From NCBI GenBank assembly GCA_050943935.1, contig JBMNQC010000003.1, positions 147,802 through 211,801 on the forward strand: a stretch of DNA of 64,000 nucleotides, in the 5' to 3' direction. The number at the start of each line of letters is the position of its first letter. The stretch's first letter is position 1. A program made the translations under genes and the position numbers. This stretch comes from Heteroscillospira sp050943935 (GTDB taxonomy: Bacteria; Bacillota; Clostridia; Oscillospirales; Oscillospiraceae). Below are positions 53,710-61,224 of the stretch, in pieces. A model generated the notes under the pieces. It was given only the letters and a program-made list of their open reading frames with translations, had not been told where the DNA came from and ran no database searches.

Positions 53710-53900
53710 AATAAGCTGCTGTCCAAATAGAAATCGGGCGACAAGTTGTCGTCCAGAGGCCCATGTCTCTTAATTTACTGTGATAAAATTACAAAGTATT
53801 TTTATCACAGCAAATGACTGGAACTCCAGTCATTTACTGTATATCCGTAAACGGATATACAAGTCTGCGATTACAGAAATAGTATTTGGTAGTAGCTATT
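53710..53900 (+). ncRNA. Retron RNA unit 1 (msr-msd-like)
   Basis: 191 nt. a1 (53710-53729) pairs with a2 (53883-53900) over about 18 bp with two bulges and some G-U pairs. Then ATAGAAA (53727-53733), a 7-bp stem with loop AAGTT (53736-53754), and a mini stem AGAG/CTCT (53755-53770). Three hairpins follow: 53778-53810 (11 bp), 53812-53835 (10 bp, AACT loop) and 53838-53861 (10 bp, TAAA loop). The segment 53869-53882 leads directly into a2. The likely branch G is 53730. Confidence 0.65.
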
Positions 53901-53909
53901 GTAAACAAT

Positions 53910-54108
53910 GGGATGATGTGTCGATAGAAACAGAAAAGCAAGTTGCTTTTCGTGGTTGTAATGCTTCTTTCTTTTATACCATATTACAGCTAAGCTGTAA
54001 TATGGTAATAAACGATTGGATTTACAATCATTTATTACCACCATTCATTCATGCGAATAAATGAATGGTGGTATATGGATCACGGCAAAGGTATCGGCAC
54101 ATCATCCC
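53910..54108 (+). ncRNA. Retron RNA unit 2 (msr-msd-like)
   Basis: 199 nt. a1 (53910-53925) pairs with a2 (54093-54108) over 16 bp with one G-U. Then ATAGAAA (53924-53930), 2 nt, and a 7-bp stem with loop AAGTT (53933-53951). Three long hairpins follow: 53977-54007 (14 bp), 54006-54037 (12 bp, one mismatch) and 54036-54073 (14 bp). GATCACGGCAAAGGT (54078-54092) leads directly into a2. It sits 24 nt before the reverse transcriptase, the usual place for msr-msd. Confidence 0.75.
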
Positions 54109-54132
54109 GCTCTATTAGAAGGGAGGCAAGAG

Positions 54133-55155
54133 ATGAGTAAGGAAATGTATTTGGAAAGCTTGGCAGCTGAAGTAAAGCGTCAAGGCTATGGAGATTATTA
54201 CTTAGCAAAATGTATCCGCTATGCCGCACGTCTGTTGGATAATGGTTTGCCGGTTATCTTTGATACCAAGCACCTATCTCTTCTAATAGGCATTGATGTA
54301 TCAGCGCTGACAAAGATGGTCTTTTCAGAAGAAAGATTCTACTCTCATATGTCAATTCCCAAAAAAAGAGGCGGGCAGAGGGAGTTGGATATTCCTTCTA
54401 TGGAATTAAAATACATACAACGATGGATTTTGGATAACATTTTATACTGTATAAGAATTTCAGATTGTGCTGTTGGTTTTTGTGAAGGTAAATCAATAAT
54501 TGATAACGCACAAAAGCATCTCAACCAACACAGCGTAATAACTGTTGATATAAAAGATTTTTTCCCTTCTACAACATTTGAAAAAGTATATCGGATTTTT
54601 TCTTATTTTGGATATACAAATGAGGTATCTTTCATTCTTGCAAAATTATGTACGTTCCGTGGAAGACTGCCGCAAGGCTCTCCGGCAAGCCCATATATCT
54701 CCAATATTGTCTGCTTAAAAATGGATGCGAGATTAGATGCTCTGGCCAAGACATATGAAGCAGTATATTCAAGATATGCTGATGATTTGACGTTTTCCAG
54801 CCAAAAAGATGCCAAATCAATTCTTAAGGCAGTAGAGCAAATAGTCAATGATGAGGGATATGTTATTAATACTGAAAAGACGAGAATAGCATACCCGCAC
54901 CAACGCCAAGAAGTTACCGGGCTTATCGTGAATGGAACTAAAATTCGAATTTCCAAGAACTACAAGAGGAAACTATATCAAGAGCTATATTATTGTTCAA
55001 AATTTGGTGTTTCAAATCATATGAGAAAAATCGGATGCAATAAGGCGTTTTACAAAGAGCATGTATATGGAAAGATATATTTTGTCAATATGGTTGAGCC
55101 GGAGGAAGCCAAAAAGTTGTTTGCGATAGCCGATGAAATACTGTGGGATTATTAA
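54133..55155 (+). CDS. Retron reverse transcriptase
   Basis: 340 aa. Catalytic box SRYADDLTF (YADD 215-218), RT motif GRLPQGSPASPYISN (177-191), and the two retron-specific marks NAxxH (N125-H129, NAQKH) and VTG (261-263). It copies part of the adjacent RNA into branched multicopy DNA. The start at 54133 has GGGAGG 6 nt upstream. An in-frame ATG at 54061 lies inside an RNA hairpin and is rejected. Confidence 0.95.
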   Translation: MSKEMYLESLAAEVKRQGYGDYYLAKCIRYAARLLDNGLPVIFDTKHLSLLIGIDVSALTKMVFSEERFYSHMSIPKKRGGQRELDIPSMELKYIQRWILDNILYCIRISDCAVGFCEGKSIIDNAQKHLNQHSVITVDIKDFFPSTTFEKVYRIFSYFGYTNEVSFILAKLCTFRGRLPQGSPASPYISNIVCLKMDARLDALAKTYEAVYSRYADDLTFSSQKDAKSILKAVEQIVNDEGYVINTEKTRIAYPHQRQEVTGLIVNGTKIRISKNYKRKLYQELYYCSKFGVSNHMRKIGCNKAFYKEHVYGKIYFVNMVEPEEAKKLFAIADEILWDY

Positions 55156-55164
55156 GGTGACGAA

Positions 55165-55728
55165 ATGAAAACAGATGATATGCTAATGTTGAAAGAGAAC
55201 CTGGAAATTCTTGCAAAAGGAAAAGATCCTCAAACAGGTTATCGGGTGGAGGACACTATTTTAAAGTCATCGTTTAACAGACGTGTCCTGACGGAGGCTG
55301 CTGAAATTATTGATTTGCTGCTTAAAATCGATTTTAACCCAACGAAGATTGACAAACGAAAAAAGTATTCATTCTATATCCCGAAAGAAAATCGAGAGAA
55401 AGTAGAGATTTCAAAAGAACCTATTCCGATTAGTGTTTTTGCATATGCTATCAATGAATGCATCGATAGTAAGAAAATGAAAAAGATAAAGGCATCTCAA
55501 ATTACAGCATGGTTAATGAAAGAGGGATATTTGGATGAAATTGAATCGAGCGATGGAAAGACCTTCAAAGTCCTGACAGATAAATCTCCAACAATAGGAA
55601 TAACAGCAGAAGATCGAAGAAGTGATTATGGTCGGGTTTACAAAGTGAATTTGTATGACGAGAATGGCCAAAGATTTATACTCGATCATTTAGACGATAT
55701 TGTCGGAGAAGATACCGATATTCTTTAG
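55165..55728 (+). CDS. Hypothetical protein downstream of the retron RT
   Basis: 187 aa, family not recognised. It has a helical N-terminus (about 1-60), a basic stretch KIDKRKKYSFYIPKE, a central SQITAWLMKEGYLDEI segment that could be a small winged helix, and an acidic C-terminus. It is 9 nt after the RT stop and AT-rich like the RT, so it is likely co-transcribed. It ends exactly where a VWA gene fragment begins, so it may mark the retron cassette's right edge. Confidence 0.6.
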   Translation: MKTDDMLMLKENLEILAKGKDPQTGYRVEDTILKSSFNRRVLTEAAEIIDLLLKIDFNPTKIDKRKKYSFYIPKENREKVEISKEPIPISVFAYAINECIDSKKMKKIKASQITAWLMKEGYLDEIESSDGKTFKVLTDKSPTIGITAEDRRSDYGRVYKVNLYDENGQRFILDHLDDIVGEDTDIL

Positions 55729-55729
55729 T

Positions 55730-55972
55730 CATTATGATCGCCTGCAGCTGGACAGAGTTCCTCACATAACGGAGAAGGAATACTTCACCCGAGGCTGTAC
55801 TGCCCTGCTGGATGCGGTGGGCGGGGCAATCCACCACATCGGGAATGTCCACAAATATGCCCACAAGGAAGATGCCCCTGAGAAAACGCTGTTCATCATC
55901 ACCACCGACGGCTATGAGAACGCCAGCAAGCGCTACGACTACGACAGGGTGCGAAAAATGAACGAAGCGTAG
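55730..55972 (+). pseudogene. VWA-domain gene fragment
   Basis: The frame reads HYDRLQLDRVPHITEKEYFT, then GCTALLDAVGGAIHHIGN and TLFIITTDGYENASKRYDYD. This is the middle of a von Willebrand A domain of the kind common in gut Firmicutes elements. The MIDAS DxSxS half is missing upstream, so the 5' part was replaced, apparently by insertion of the retron cassette at about 55729. Confidence 0.75.
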
Positions 55973-56108
55973 AATAATCCAAGCGGTCATGGCCGAGGCA
56001 ATTTCGAGTCCAAGCAGACATGTCCGCTCGAATTTTTGCGTAGAAAAAGTTTCAGTAGCTATTCCCGCCGACTTGTGGTATGTGTTTGTGTTGCAAGGAG
56101 GCGAACGC

Positions 56109-56432
56109 ATGAAATACGAACTGCTCAAAGCGATGTACGACTGCTTCTACATCCCACCGGAGCTGTCGGCGGCAAAACAGGAAATCGAGAACTGCCACCA
56201 GGTACTCATTGACCGCTTGGAAAAACCGGAGCGCAAGCTGGTGCTGCAGATCATCGACGCAAAGGACCGCATCGCGGAGGATACCTCCATCGACAGCTTC
56301 ATCTCCGGATTCGAGCTGGCATGGAAGCTCTCCGCAGAATTGAATCACTACGAAAACGAGCGTTCAGTCTCTCGCCGCATGGCGTTGGGGCCGGGCGCTC
56401 GTTTCACATGTAAGAAGGAGGAAGAACAATGA
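56109..56432 (+). CDS. DUF6809-like small protein
   Basis: 107 aa, acidic and helical (LLKAMYDCFYIPPELSAAKQ, then LVLQIIDAKDRIAEDTSIDS). Similar proteins occur in integrative elements of gut Firmicutes; the function is unknown. The ATG at 56109 has GGAGG upstream and is preferred over an earlier in-frame ATG. It overlaps the next gene by 4 nt. Confidence 0.7.
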   Translation: MKYELLKAMYDCFYIPPELSAAKQEIENCHQVLIDRLEKPERKLVLQIIDAKDRIAEDTSIDSFISGFELAWKLSAELNHYENERSVSRRMALGPGARFTCKKEEEQ

Positions 56433-56917
56433 AAAAACTCATCATGGTGACTATGATCACCGCCTGTCTGGCCCTGTGTGCCGCCGTGTGGCCGCAGACT
56501 GAAGTGGTCAAGAAAGTGCCCACACCAGCCCCAACTTCCGCCGTGAGCGCCCCGGAGCCGCCCGTTGCGGAACTCAAAACAAAAGTTGAAGCCGCACCAC
56601 AGACAGAGAAAGAAAAGACTGAAATTCCGAAGCAGGCACCGCACCATGAGGTCATCAGCGAACCGGAGACAGCGTCCATGGAACCCGCCGCAGCTCCCGA
56701 ACCTGTTCCGGAGCCAATGCCCGAGTCAATACCTGCGCCGGAAATCATCCCCGCCCCGGAATCTACGCCCGAACCCACACCGACAGCCATCGACTCGCAA
56801 CCCGGCGACATGGTCTATGTGCCCGGTTTCGGCTGGATAGAGAGCCAAGGCCCCAACCATGTTGAATATGCCGAGGACATGTACGAGAACGGCAACAAAA
56901 TCGGCATCATGGGATAA
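56429..56917 (+). CDS. DUF6550-like exported proline-rich protein
   Basis: 162 aa. The N-terminal signal or anchor is MKKLIMVTMITACLALCAAV. A long Pro/Glu/Ala spacer (about 28-125) follows, then a conserved C-terminal tail (GDMVYVPGFGWIESQGPNHV, then EDMYENGNKIGIMG). This layout is typical of small exported proteins carried by conjugative elements. The role is unknown. Confidence 0.7.
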   Translation: MKKLIMVTMITACLALCAAVWPQTEVVKKVPTPAPTSAVSAPEPPVAELKTKVEAAPQTEKEKTEIPKQAPHHEVISEPETASMEPAAAPEPVPEPMPESIPAPEIIPAPESTPEPTPTAIDSQPGDMVYVPGFGWIESQGPNHVEYAEDMYENGNKIGIMG

Positions 56918-56956
56918 CCGAATCCCCGGTTCTAACCCAGCCACGCAGACAGAAAA

Positions 56957-56985
56957 GCAGACGGTTTCGTGATGAAACCGTCTGC
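56957..56985. terminator. Terminator between the DUF6550-like gene and fic
   Basis: GCAGACGGTTTC / GAAACCGTCTGC (12 bp, 5-nt loop) between convergent genes. Confidence 0.75.
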
Positions 56986-57001
56986 GGTCTTCTTCTAAAA
57001 A

Positions 57002-57895
57002 TCAGTCCTGCAGCATAGCAAGGTACATGTCCAGCCGCTCGTTGATATATCCGGCAAGTAGCTTTTCCATGGCGGACAAATTATGCTTCACATGGTACTC
57101 GTCGAAGGCGTTGTAATAGGCAAGCCGGTCCGTGAACTTGATGTCGATGGGCGGATAACCGGCCTTCATCAGTTCCAGATTGACCAACAGCCGTCCGGTA
57201 CGGCCATTGCCGTCGATGAAGGGGTGGATGCCCTCAAATTCAATATGGAACCGGGCCAGCTTCGTTACGATGTGCTCGGTACTCTCGGCATAGCGTGCCA
57301 TCAGCTGCTCCATGCTGGGCTGGATCAGATAGGGCTGCACCGGCTCATGCTGGGCGCCCATGATGCGCACAGGCACTCGACGGTACACACCCCGGTCATC
57401 TTTCTTATCCGCCAGCACCAGATAGTGGATCTGCTGGATCACACGCTCGGACATGGGTTCTTGCTTCTGCACCAGCTCCCGGACGAAGTCAAAGGCTTCC
57501 TTGTGGCCAACGGCTTCCATGTGATCTTTCAGGGGCTTCCGGTCGATGGTCAAACCTCGCAGCACCATGTCGGTCTCCCGGAGGGTCAGGGTGTTGCCTT
57601 CGATGGCGTTGGAGTTGTAGGTATACTCCACCGTAAATTCTTCCGTCAGTCTGGCAACCTCACCCTCGGTCAGCGGACGGCGGGTGTCCAGTTCGGCTTT
57701 CTTCCGATCGATCATGTCCAAGAGACTCTCTGTAGACTTGAATCGTCCGTCGGCGGGCTTCACGGCGTCCCCGGGGATTTTCCACCCACGCCCCTCCTGA
57801 AACGCACCGGGGATTTTCCCCTCAGCGCAGAGGATACGGACGCGGCGATCAGACAGGCCCCATTTCTCCGCGGCCTGCTTTGCAGTCATGAACAT
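57002..57895 (-). CDS. Fic family protein with N-terminal HTH
   Basis: 297 aa. An N-terminal MerR/excisionase-like HTH (about 3-45, TAKQAAEKWGLSDRRVRIL) precedes a Fic domain with the active motif HPFIDGNGRTGR. The likely autoinhibitory stretch NSNAIEGNTLT lies near residue 100, as in class II Fic proteins. It would transfer AMP or a related group to a protein target. The start at 57895 (ATG) has GGAGGGG upstream. Confidence 0.88.
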   Translation of the reverse strand: MFMTAKQAAEKWGLSDRRVRILCAEGKIPGAFQEGRGWKIPGDAVKPADGRFKSTESLLDMIDRKKAELDTRRPLTEGEVARLTEEFTVEYTYNSNAIEGNTLTLRETDMVLRGLTIDRKPLKDHMEAVGHKEAFDFVRELVQKQEPMSERVIQQIHYLVLADKKDDRGVYRRVPVRIMGAQHEPVQPYLIQPSMEQLMARYAESTEHIVTKLARFHIEFEGIHPFIDGNGRTGRLLVNLELMKAGYPPIDIKFTDRLAYYNAFDEYHVKHNLSAMEKLLAGYINERLDMYLAMLQD

Positions 57896-58031
57896 AAGAA
57901 TCCCCTCCATTCTTCTAAAGGAAGTATACCACCTTTTCGGAACAATCACAACGCTATCGGAATAATATTCTGCGAATTATCGGAATAACGCACTTCGCAA
58001 CAGAATAAGGACGCAAGTGCTCGCACGAATC

Positions 58032-58391
58032 TCAATCCAAATTGTTCTCGCCCCATTTGGCCAGTTCGCAGAAAACCGGAAGCAGGGCTTTTCCTTTGTC
58101 TGTCAGAGAATATTCCACATGGGGTGGGATCTCATTGAACTGCTCCCGGTGAACGATGCCCAGTTCTTCCAAGTCCCGCAGGGTGGAAGTCAGCATGGTA
58201 TTGGTGATTCTGGGCAGCGCCTTTTTCAGTTCTCCGAAGCGACAGGACTCCTTTTTACAGAGTTCGTAAAGAACGTGGGTGCGCCACTTGCCGGAAAGCA
58301 GTTCCAGCGTCCGTCGCATAGGACAAGTGTCGGACGGCTCATTGCTCATGACCCGCTGTAAATATTCTTCCGGTGTCATATCCTTTTTCAT
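58032..58391 (-). CDS. HxlR family transcriptional regulator
   Basis: 119 aa. The winged helix has the HxlR pattern CPMRRTLELLSGKWRTHVLY, FGELKKALPRITNTMLTSTL and VHREQFNEIPPHVEYSLT. The Cys after DT at the start may sense redox or electrophiles, as in related proteins. It is divergent from the flavodoxin gene, which it probably represses through the palindrome at 58416. Confidence 0.93.
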   Translation of the reverse strand: MKKDMTPEEYLQRVMSNEPSDTCPMRRTLELLSGKWRTHVLYELCKKESCRFGELKKALPRITNTMLTSTLRDLEELGIVHREQFNEIPPHVEYSLTDKGKALLPVFCELAKWGENNLD

Positions 58392-58415
58392 AGCTGCCTC
58401 CCGGTATCATGGAAT

Positions 58416-58426
58416 GTACTAAGTAC
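58416..58426. promoter_or_regulatory. Candidate HxlR operator
   Basis: GTACT-A-AGTAC, a perfect palindrome, with another GTAC 10 bp further on, in the 110-bp divergent spacer and just upstream of the flavodoxin promoter. Confidence 0.55.
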
Positions 58427-58441
58427 TTAATTTTTGCGTAC

Positions 58442-58470
58442 TTGAATGAGATTTTCGTCCTTAGTATAAT
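58442..58470 (+). promoter_or_regulatory. Flavodoxin gene promoter
   Basis: TTGAAT (58442-58447), 17-nt spacer, TATAAT (58465-58470), 32 nt before the start codon. Confidence 0.7.
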
Positions 58471-58501
58471 TTATGTACCAAAGAAATTCAAGGAGGAGCC
58501 T

Positions 58502-58942
58502 ATGAAAACCGCTATTGTCTTTTATTCCAGACACCACGGCAATACCAAAAAGCTGCTGGACGCTATTGCTGAGAAATATCCCGTTACCCTGATCGACGCT
58601 ACGAAAAATCCTTCGCCCGACCTGAGCGGGTATGATGCCGTCGGTTTCGCGTCCGGTATCTACTATTCCAAGTACCACAAGAGCATACTTAAAATCGCGG
58701 AGAACATTCCCGCGGGAAAGAAGGTGTTCTTCCTACATACTTACGGCGCCAAGAAGGAAGGCTACTTCAAGTCCATTGAAGCCGCAGTTTCCGGCAAACA
58801 GGCTGAGATCCTCGGCGGATATGAGTGCTTCGGCTTCAACACCTTCGGCCCCTTCAAGCTGATCGGCGGCATCGCCAAGGGCCATCCCGACAGCAATGAG
58901 ATCAGCGGAGCAGTGAAGTTTTACAAGCAACTTTCCAAATAA
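58502..58942 (+). CDS. Flavodoxin family protein
   Basis: 146 aa. The FMN phosphate loop is YSRHHGNTKKLLD (about 8-20), with a second flavin loop near GFASGIYYSKYH. It is a small electron carrier or NAD(P)H-quinone-reductase-like protein. GGAGGAG precedes the ATG at 58502. It is controlled with the divergent HxlR gene. Confidence 0.9.
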   Translation: MKTAIVFYSRHHGNTKKLLDAIAEKYPVTLIDATKNPSPDLSGYDAVGFASGIYYSKYHKSILKIAENIPAGKKVFFLHTYGAKKEGYFKSIEAAVSGKQAEILGGYECFGFNTFGPFKLIGGIAKGHPDSNEISGAVKFYKQLSK

Positions 58943-58967
58943 CAGACGAGGGACACAGCAGCCACAG

Positions 58968-59038
58968 GTCAACTCCTGCGCCGCAATAAACAAGGAATAA
59001 GAAAAAACCTCTGAAATCAGACGATTTCAGAGGTTTTT
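58968..59038. repeat. att-like repeat, copy D, with hairpin
   Basis: A tRNA-3'-end-like stretch (58968-59001), then AAAAAACCTCTGAAATC / GATTTCAGAGGTTTTT (59002-59038), almost the same as copy B at 37080-37149. The following GTACGAGTG resembles the start of the tRNA-Pro fragment (GTCCGAGTG). It also serves as a terminator for the flavodoxin gene. Confidence 0.7.
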
Positions 59039-59122
59039 GTACGAGTGCTACACTTTAGATGCCCGGTTAAATTCTATAAACTTTCAAACTTGTCTCGCTT
59101 TTATCCCACCTGTAAATAATTT

Positions 59123-59151
59123 GCAATGTGCAAAGTTTACACATTGCTTTT
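59123..59151 (+). terminator. Second hairpin in the 58.94-59.19 kb spacer
   Basis: GCAATGTG / CACATTGC (8 bp) followed by T5. Apart from copy D this spacer holds no gene. Confidence 0.5.
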
Positions 59152-59194
59152 TCCTCCAACCATTGCAGATTTTGCAACAGTTTTCTTTCGCCAA

Positions 59195-59833
59195 TTATCT
59201 TTTATCATTTTTAAGTATCTCTCTATTCAACGACAATTTTAACAACAGCATTTTGTATTCTGGAGTAAGCCATGATGCGAATTCACAGGCGATCATTGGA
59301 TGGGCGAAGGTCCCACCTGACTTTCCCGGTTTTGACACAAGCCCGATTGCATTTGTCTGTTCGATCCATAGCTTTGAGGTAAGGGTAAATGAGGCTTCCC
59401 GTTTTTTCAGCAGCAATTTTTCGTACGCATCCTCGCAATAATTGGGGTTATTCTCTTTCTCCCACAGATTCAAAAAAGCTAATGTGTTTTCACTCCGCAA
59501 CCAGCTCTGGACTACATATCCCGGTGCGCTATCGCTGTGCGCTCTTACTATTTCTGTCAAAGAAATATATTCATCGTTTGATTTTTGATTGGTGCCTGTT
59601 GTATTTACATTCTGCTTACCAGCTACACGCGCCAGCACTTCCACCTTGCTTCGCCCATAACCCGCAAGTACTGAGAGATTGACATCTGTAAAATTGTTTT
59701 CCCGCGATAGCCGTTTCAAAATTCTATCCCGCTCCTCACAGGAAATCGAATCTTCAATTACAAGATGTTCCAATAGATTTCCTATACCAACTAAATCAAC
59801 CAGCTGAAGGGATGCTTTTCTATCATCTGCCAC
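59195..59833 (-). CDS. KilA-N domain protein
   Basis: 212 aa. A helical N-terminus precedes a KilA-N domain in the second half (VVQSWLRSENTLAFLNLWEK, then GLVSKPGKSGGTFAHPMIAC, then FASWLTPEYKMLLLKL). This is a DNA-binding module of phages and elements. The start may be GTG at 59833 (AGGTGA, 5-nt spacing) or GTG three codons earlier. Confidence 0.8.
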   Translation of the reverse strand: MADDRKASLQLVDLVGIGNLLEHLVIEDSISCEERDRILKRLSRENNFTDVNLSVLAGYGRSKVEVLARVAGKQNVNTTGTNQKSNDEYISLTEIVRAHSDSAPGYVVQSWLRSENTLAFLNLWEKENNPNYCEDAYEKLLLKKREASFTLTSKLWIEQTNAIGLVSKPGKSGGTFAHPMIACEFASWLTPEYKMLLLKLSLNREILKNDKR

Positions 59834-59888
59834 ATTTCTCACCTCTGAAAATCATTGTAGCAGATACCGCAAAAATTGAAAATACGGA

Positions 59889-60242
59889 TTATAGCTGGAG
59901 CATAGCAGGCGAAACGTAGCGAGAACTTTTACGCGGTCTGCTCGCCTTGTCATAGTCAATGTTGCAGCGAGCCTCCTTTTCAAATTGCACATCCATAAAA
60001 GTGTCTAAGCCGACGATGACGATATATTTTGAATTTGAGAGCAAATGATCTACGGCCGCTCGAGTCCACTTAGGCTTCCCAGTCGGCGACGGGATGTCCT
60101 CACGATAGAGCATATCCACCACCTTGCCTAAGCTTGCTCCGGCCATGTAGTAATCAAAGATCCTGTGAACAACACCAGCGGCATGCTCGTCGATTTCCAG
60201 CGAACCGTTATGTGCCAAATGGAATCCATATGCTATTCTCAT
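59889..60242 (-). CDS. Recombinase-domain protein without catalytic N-terminus
   Basis: 117 aa matching only the recombinase domain of large serine recombinases (RIAYGFHLAHNGSLEIDEHA, then RIFDYYMAGASLGKVVDML, then SPTGKPKWTRAAVDHLLSNS). The resolvase domain with its Ser is absent. The start at 60242 has GGAGG upstream, so it may be expressed as such; short versions like this are common in gut elements. It lies next to the tRNA-Pro attachment end. Confidence 0.8.
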   Translation of the reverse strand: MRIAYGFHLAHNGSLEIDEHAAGVVHRIFDYYMAGASLGKVVDMLYREDIPSPTGKPKWTRAAVDHLLSNSKYIVIVGLDTFMDVQFEKEARCNIDYDKASRPRKSSRYVSPAMLQL

Positions 60243-60390
60243 ATTTAATGCCTCCATACAATATAAAATCCTATGTCATTACCTCTGCACGAGAGATATA
60301 ACATAGGAATCTGTAATATTTTATTCATTTCGTTTTGTTTCTTCCCACCAATTTAGTAAATAGATTTTTATGCACTTCTCCTTGAAAATA

Positions 60391-60429
60391 ACAAAACCCA
60401 CGTATAACATAGTTATACGTGGGTTTTGT
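60391..60429 (-). terminator. Terminator downstream of tRNA-Pro
   Basis: A perfect 18-bp stem (60391-60408, 60412-60429; ACAAAACCCACG ... CGTGGGTTTTGT) with an ATA loop and a T-rich run on the minus strand, 6 bp from the tRNA 3' end. Confidence 0.8.
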
Positions 60430-60435
60430 CTAATA

Positions 60436-60511
60436 TGGTCCGAGTGACAGGATTCGAACCTGCGGCATCCTGCTCCCAAAGCAGGCGCGCTACCAACTGC
60501 GCTACACCCGG
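60436..60511 (-). tRNA. tRNA-Pro (TGG)
   Basis: 76 nt with acceptor CCGGGTG pairing CACTCGG (one G-U), an encoded CCA, anticodon loop TTTGGGA (TGG) and T-loop TTCGAAT. Its 3' 44 nt recur at 37151-37194, so it is the integration site of the island. Confidence 0.95.
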
Positions 60512-60582
60512 ATATAAGCGCACCGGTCAGGTGCGCTGTATCGGTGAACATTATACTATATATGACCAGGCTTTGCAAGGGG

Positions 60583-61224
60583 CTACTTCTGGCTTTCCTT
60601 CATATAACGGTATACGGTTTGCTCAGATACATCCAGACGCTTGGCGACCTCATTCACGGCGCCGCGGACAAGGAATATTCCACGGTCGCTGAGGCTGCCC
60701 ACCAGCTGCTTTTTGGCCTCCAGGCTCAGCTCGGCGGGATCGCCAATCAAATGGCTCATACCGTCAGACACGATTTTTCCCACGTCCACAAGCACATCGC
60801 CGCTGTATGTGTCGTCACCTATATTTATACGGCTCTTTCGGCGCAGATAAGAGTCCAGCATGGCATGAAGCTTTATGGCCGGCTCCAGACTGGAATTGAT
60901 GCAAAGCATACCGATAATCCGTTCCCGGGCGTTGCGTATGATGTAGGTGGAAGTGGATATCTCGGCATAATCGCCGGTATTGCGCCCCTTATAGTTGGTG
61001 ACGAACTTAATGCCGTTATACTTATCCGCCTCGCTCATCACAAGCCGGGCAAAGTCCGACACAGGTCCGCCGGGCACGCGGGTCTTATCTATGGGATTGC
61101 GGATATCCAGTATTTTCATAGGCTCCCGCAGGTCCTGCAGGACTATCTCGCACTCAGGTCCCATGATCTCCTCCAGAAAGTCCAACAGTTCCCGAAACAG
61201 CTCCAGAATTTCGCTATCTTTCAT
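60583..61224 (-). CDS. YheO-like PAS/HTH regulator
   Basis: 213 aa. The N-terminal YheO PAS-like domain (about 5-125; MGPECEIVLQDLREP, NYKGRNTGDYAEISTSTYII) is followed by a C-terminal HTH (about 180-213; GAVNEVAKRLDVSEQTVYRY). It is a predicted DNA-binding regulator with unknown ligand. The start at 61224 is chosen because GGGGGAT precedes it and the upstream extension looks non-coding. Confidence 0.85.
   Translation of the reverse strand: MKDSEILELFRELLDFLEEIMGPECEIVLQDLREPMKILDIRNPIDKTRVPGGPVSDFARLVMSEADKYNGIKFVTNYKGRNTGDYAEISTSTYIIRNARERIIGMLCINSSLEPAIKLHAMLDSYLRRKSRINIGDDTYSGDVLVDVGKIVSDGMSHLIGDPAELSLEAKKQLVGSLSDRGIFLVRGAVNEVAKRLDVSEQTVYRYMKESQK

Larger units (their letters stand above)
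37195..60436. mobile_element. Defence-bearing genomic island at tRNA-Pro
   Basis: About 23 kb between the tRNA-Pro 3' fragment (37151-37194) and the intact tRNA (60436-60511). Codon use differs from the backbone (few ATA Ile codons) and the base content is lower. Contents: XRE-led DISARM-like operon, retron, VWA fragment, DUF6809-like and DUF6550-like genes, Fic, HxlR/flavodoxin, KilA-N and a recombinase-domain fragment. No intact tyrosine integrase is visible, so the element is probably immobilised or moves in trans. Confidence 0.75.

Noticed and set aside
53700..54130. CRISPR-like array
   Set aside because: The many palindromes here have different sequences and no regular repeat-spacer pattern; they fit retron RNA hairpins.
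54061..54132. N-terminal extension of the retron RT from an ATG at 54061
   Set aside because: It would read through an RNA hairpin and the a2 helix; the ATG at 54133 has a proper GGGAGG site.
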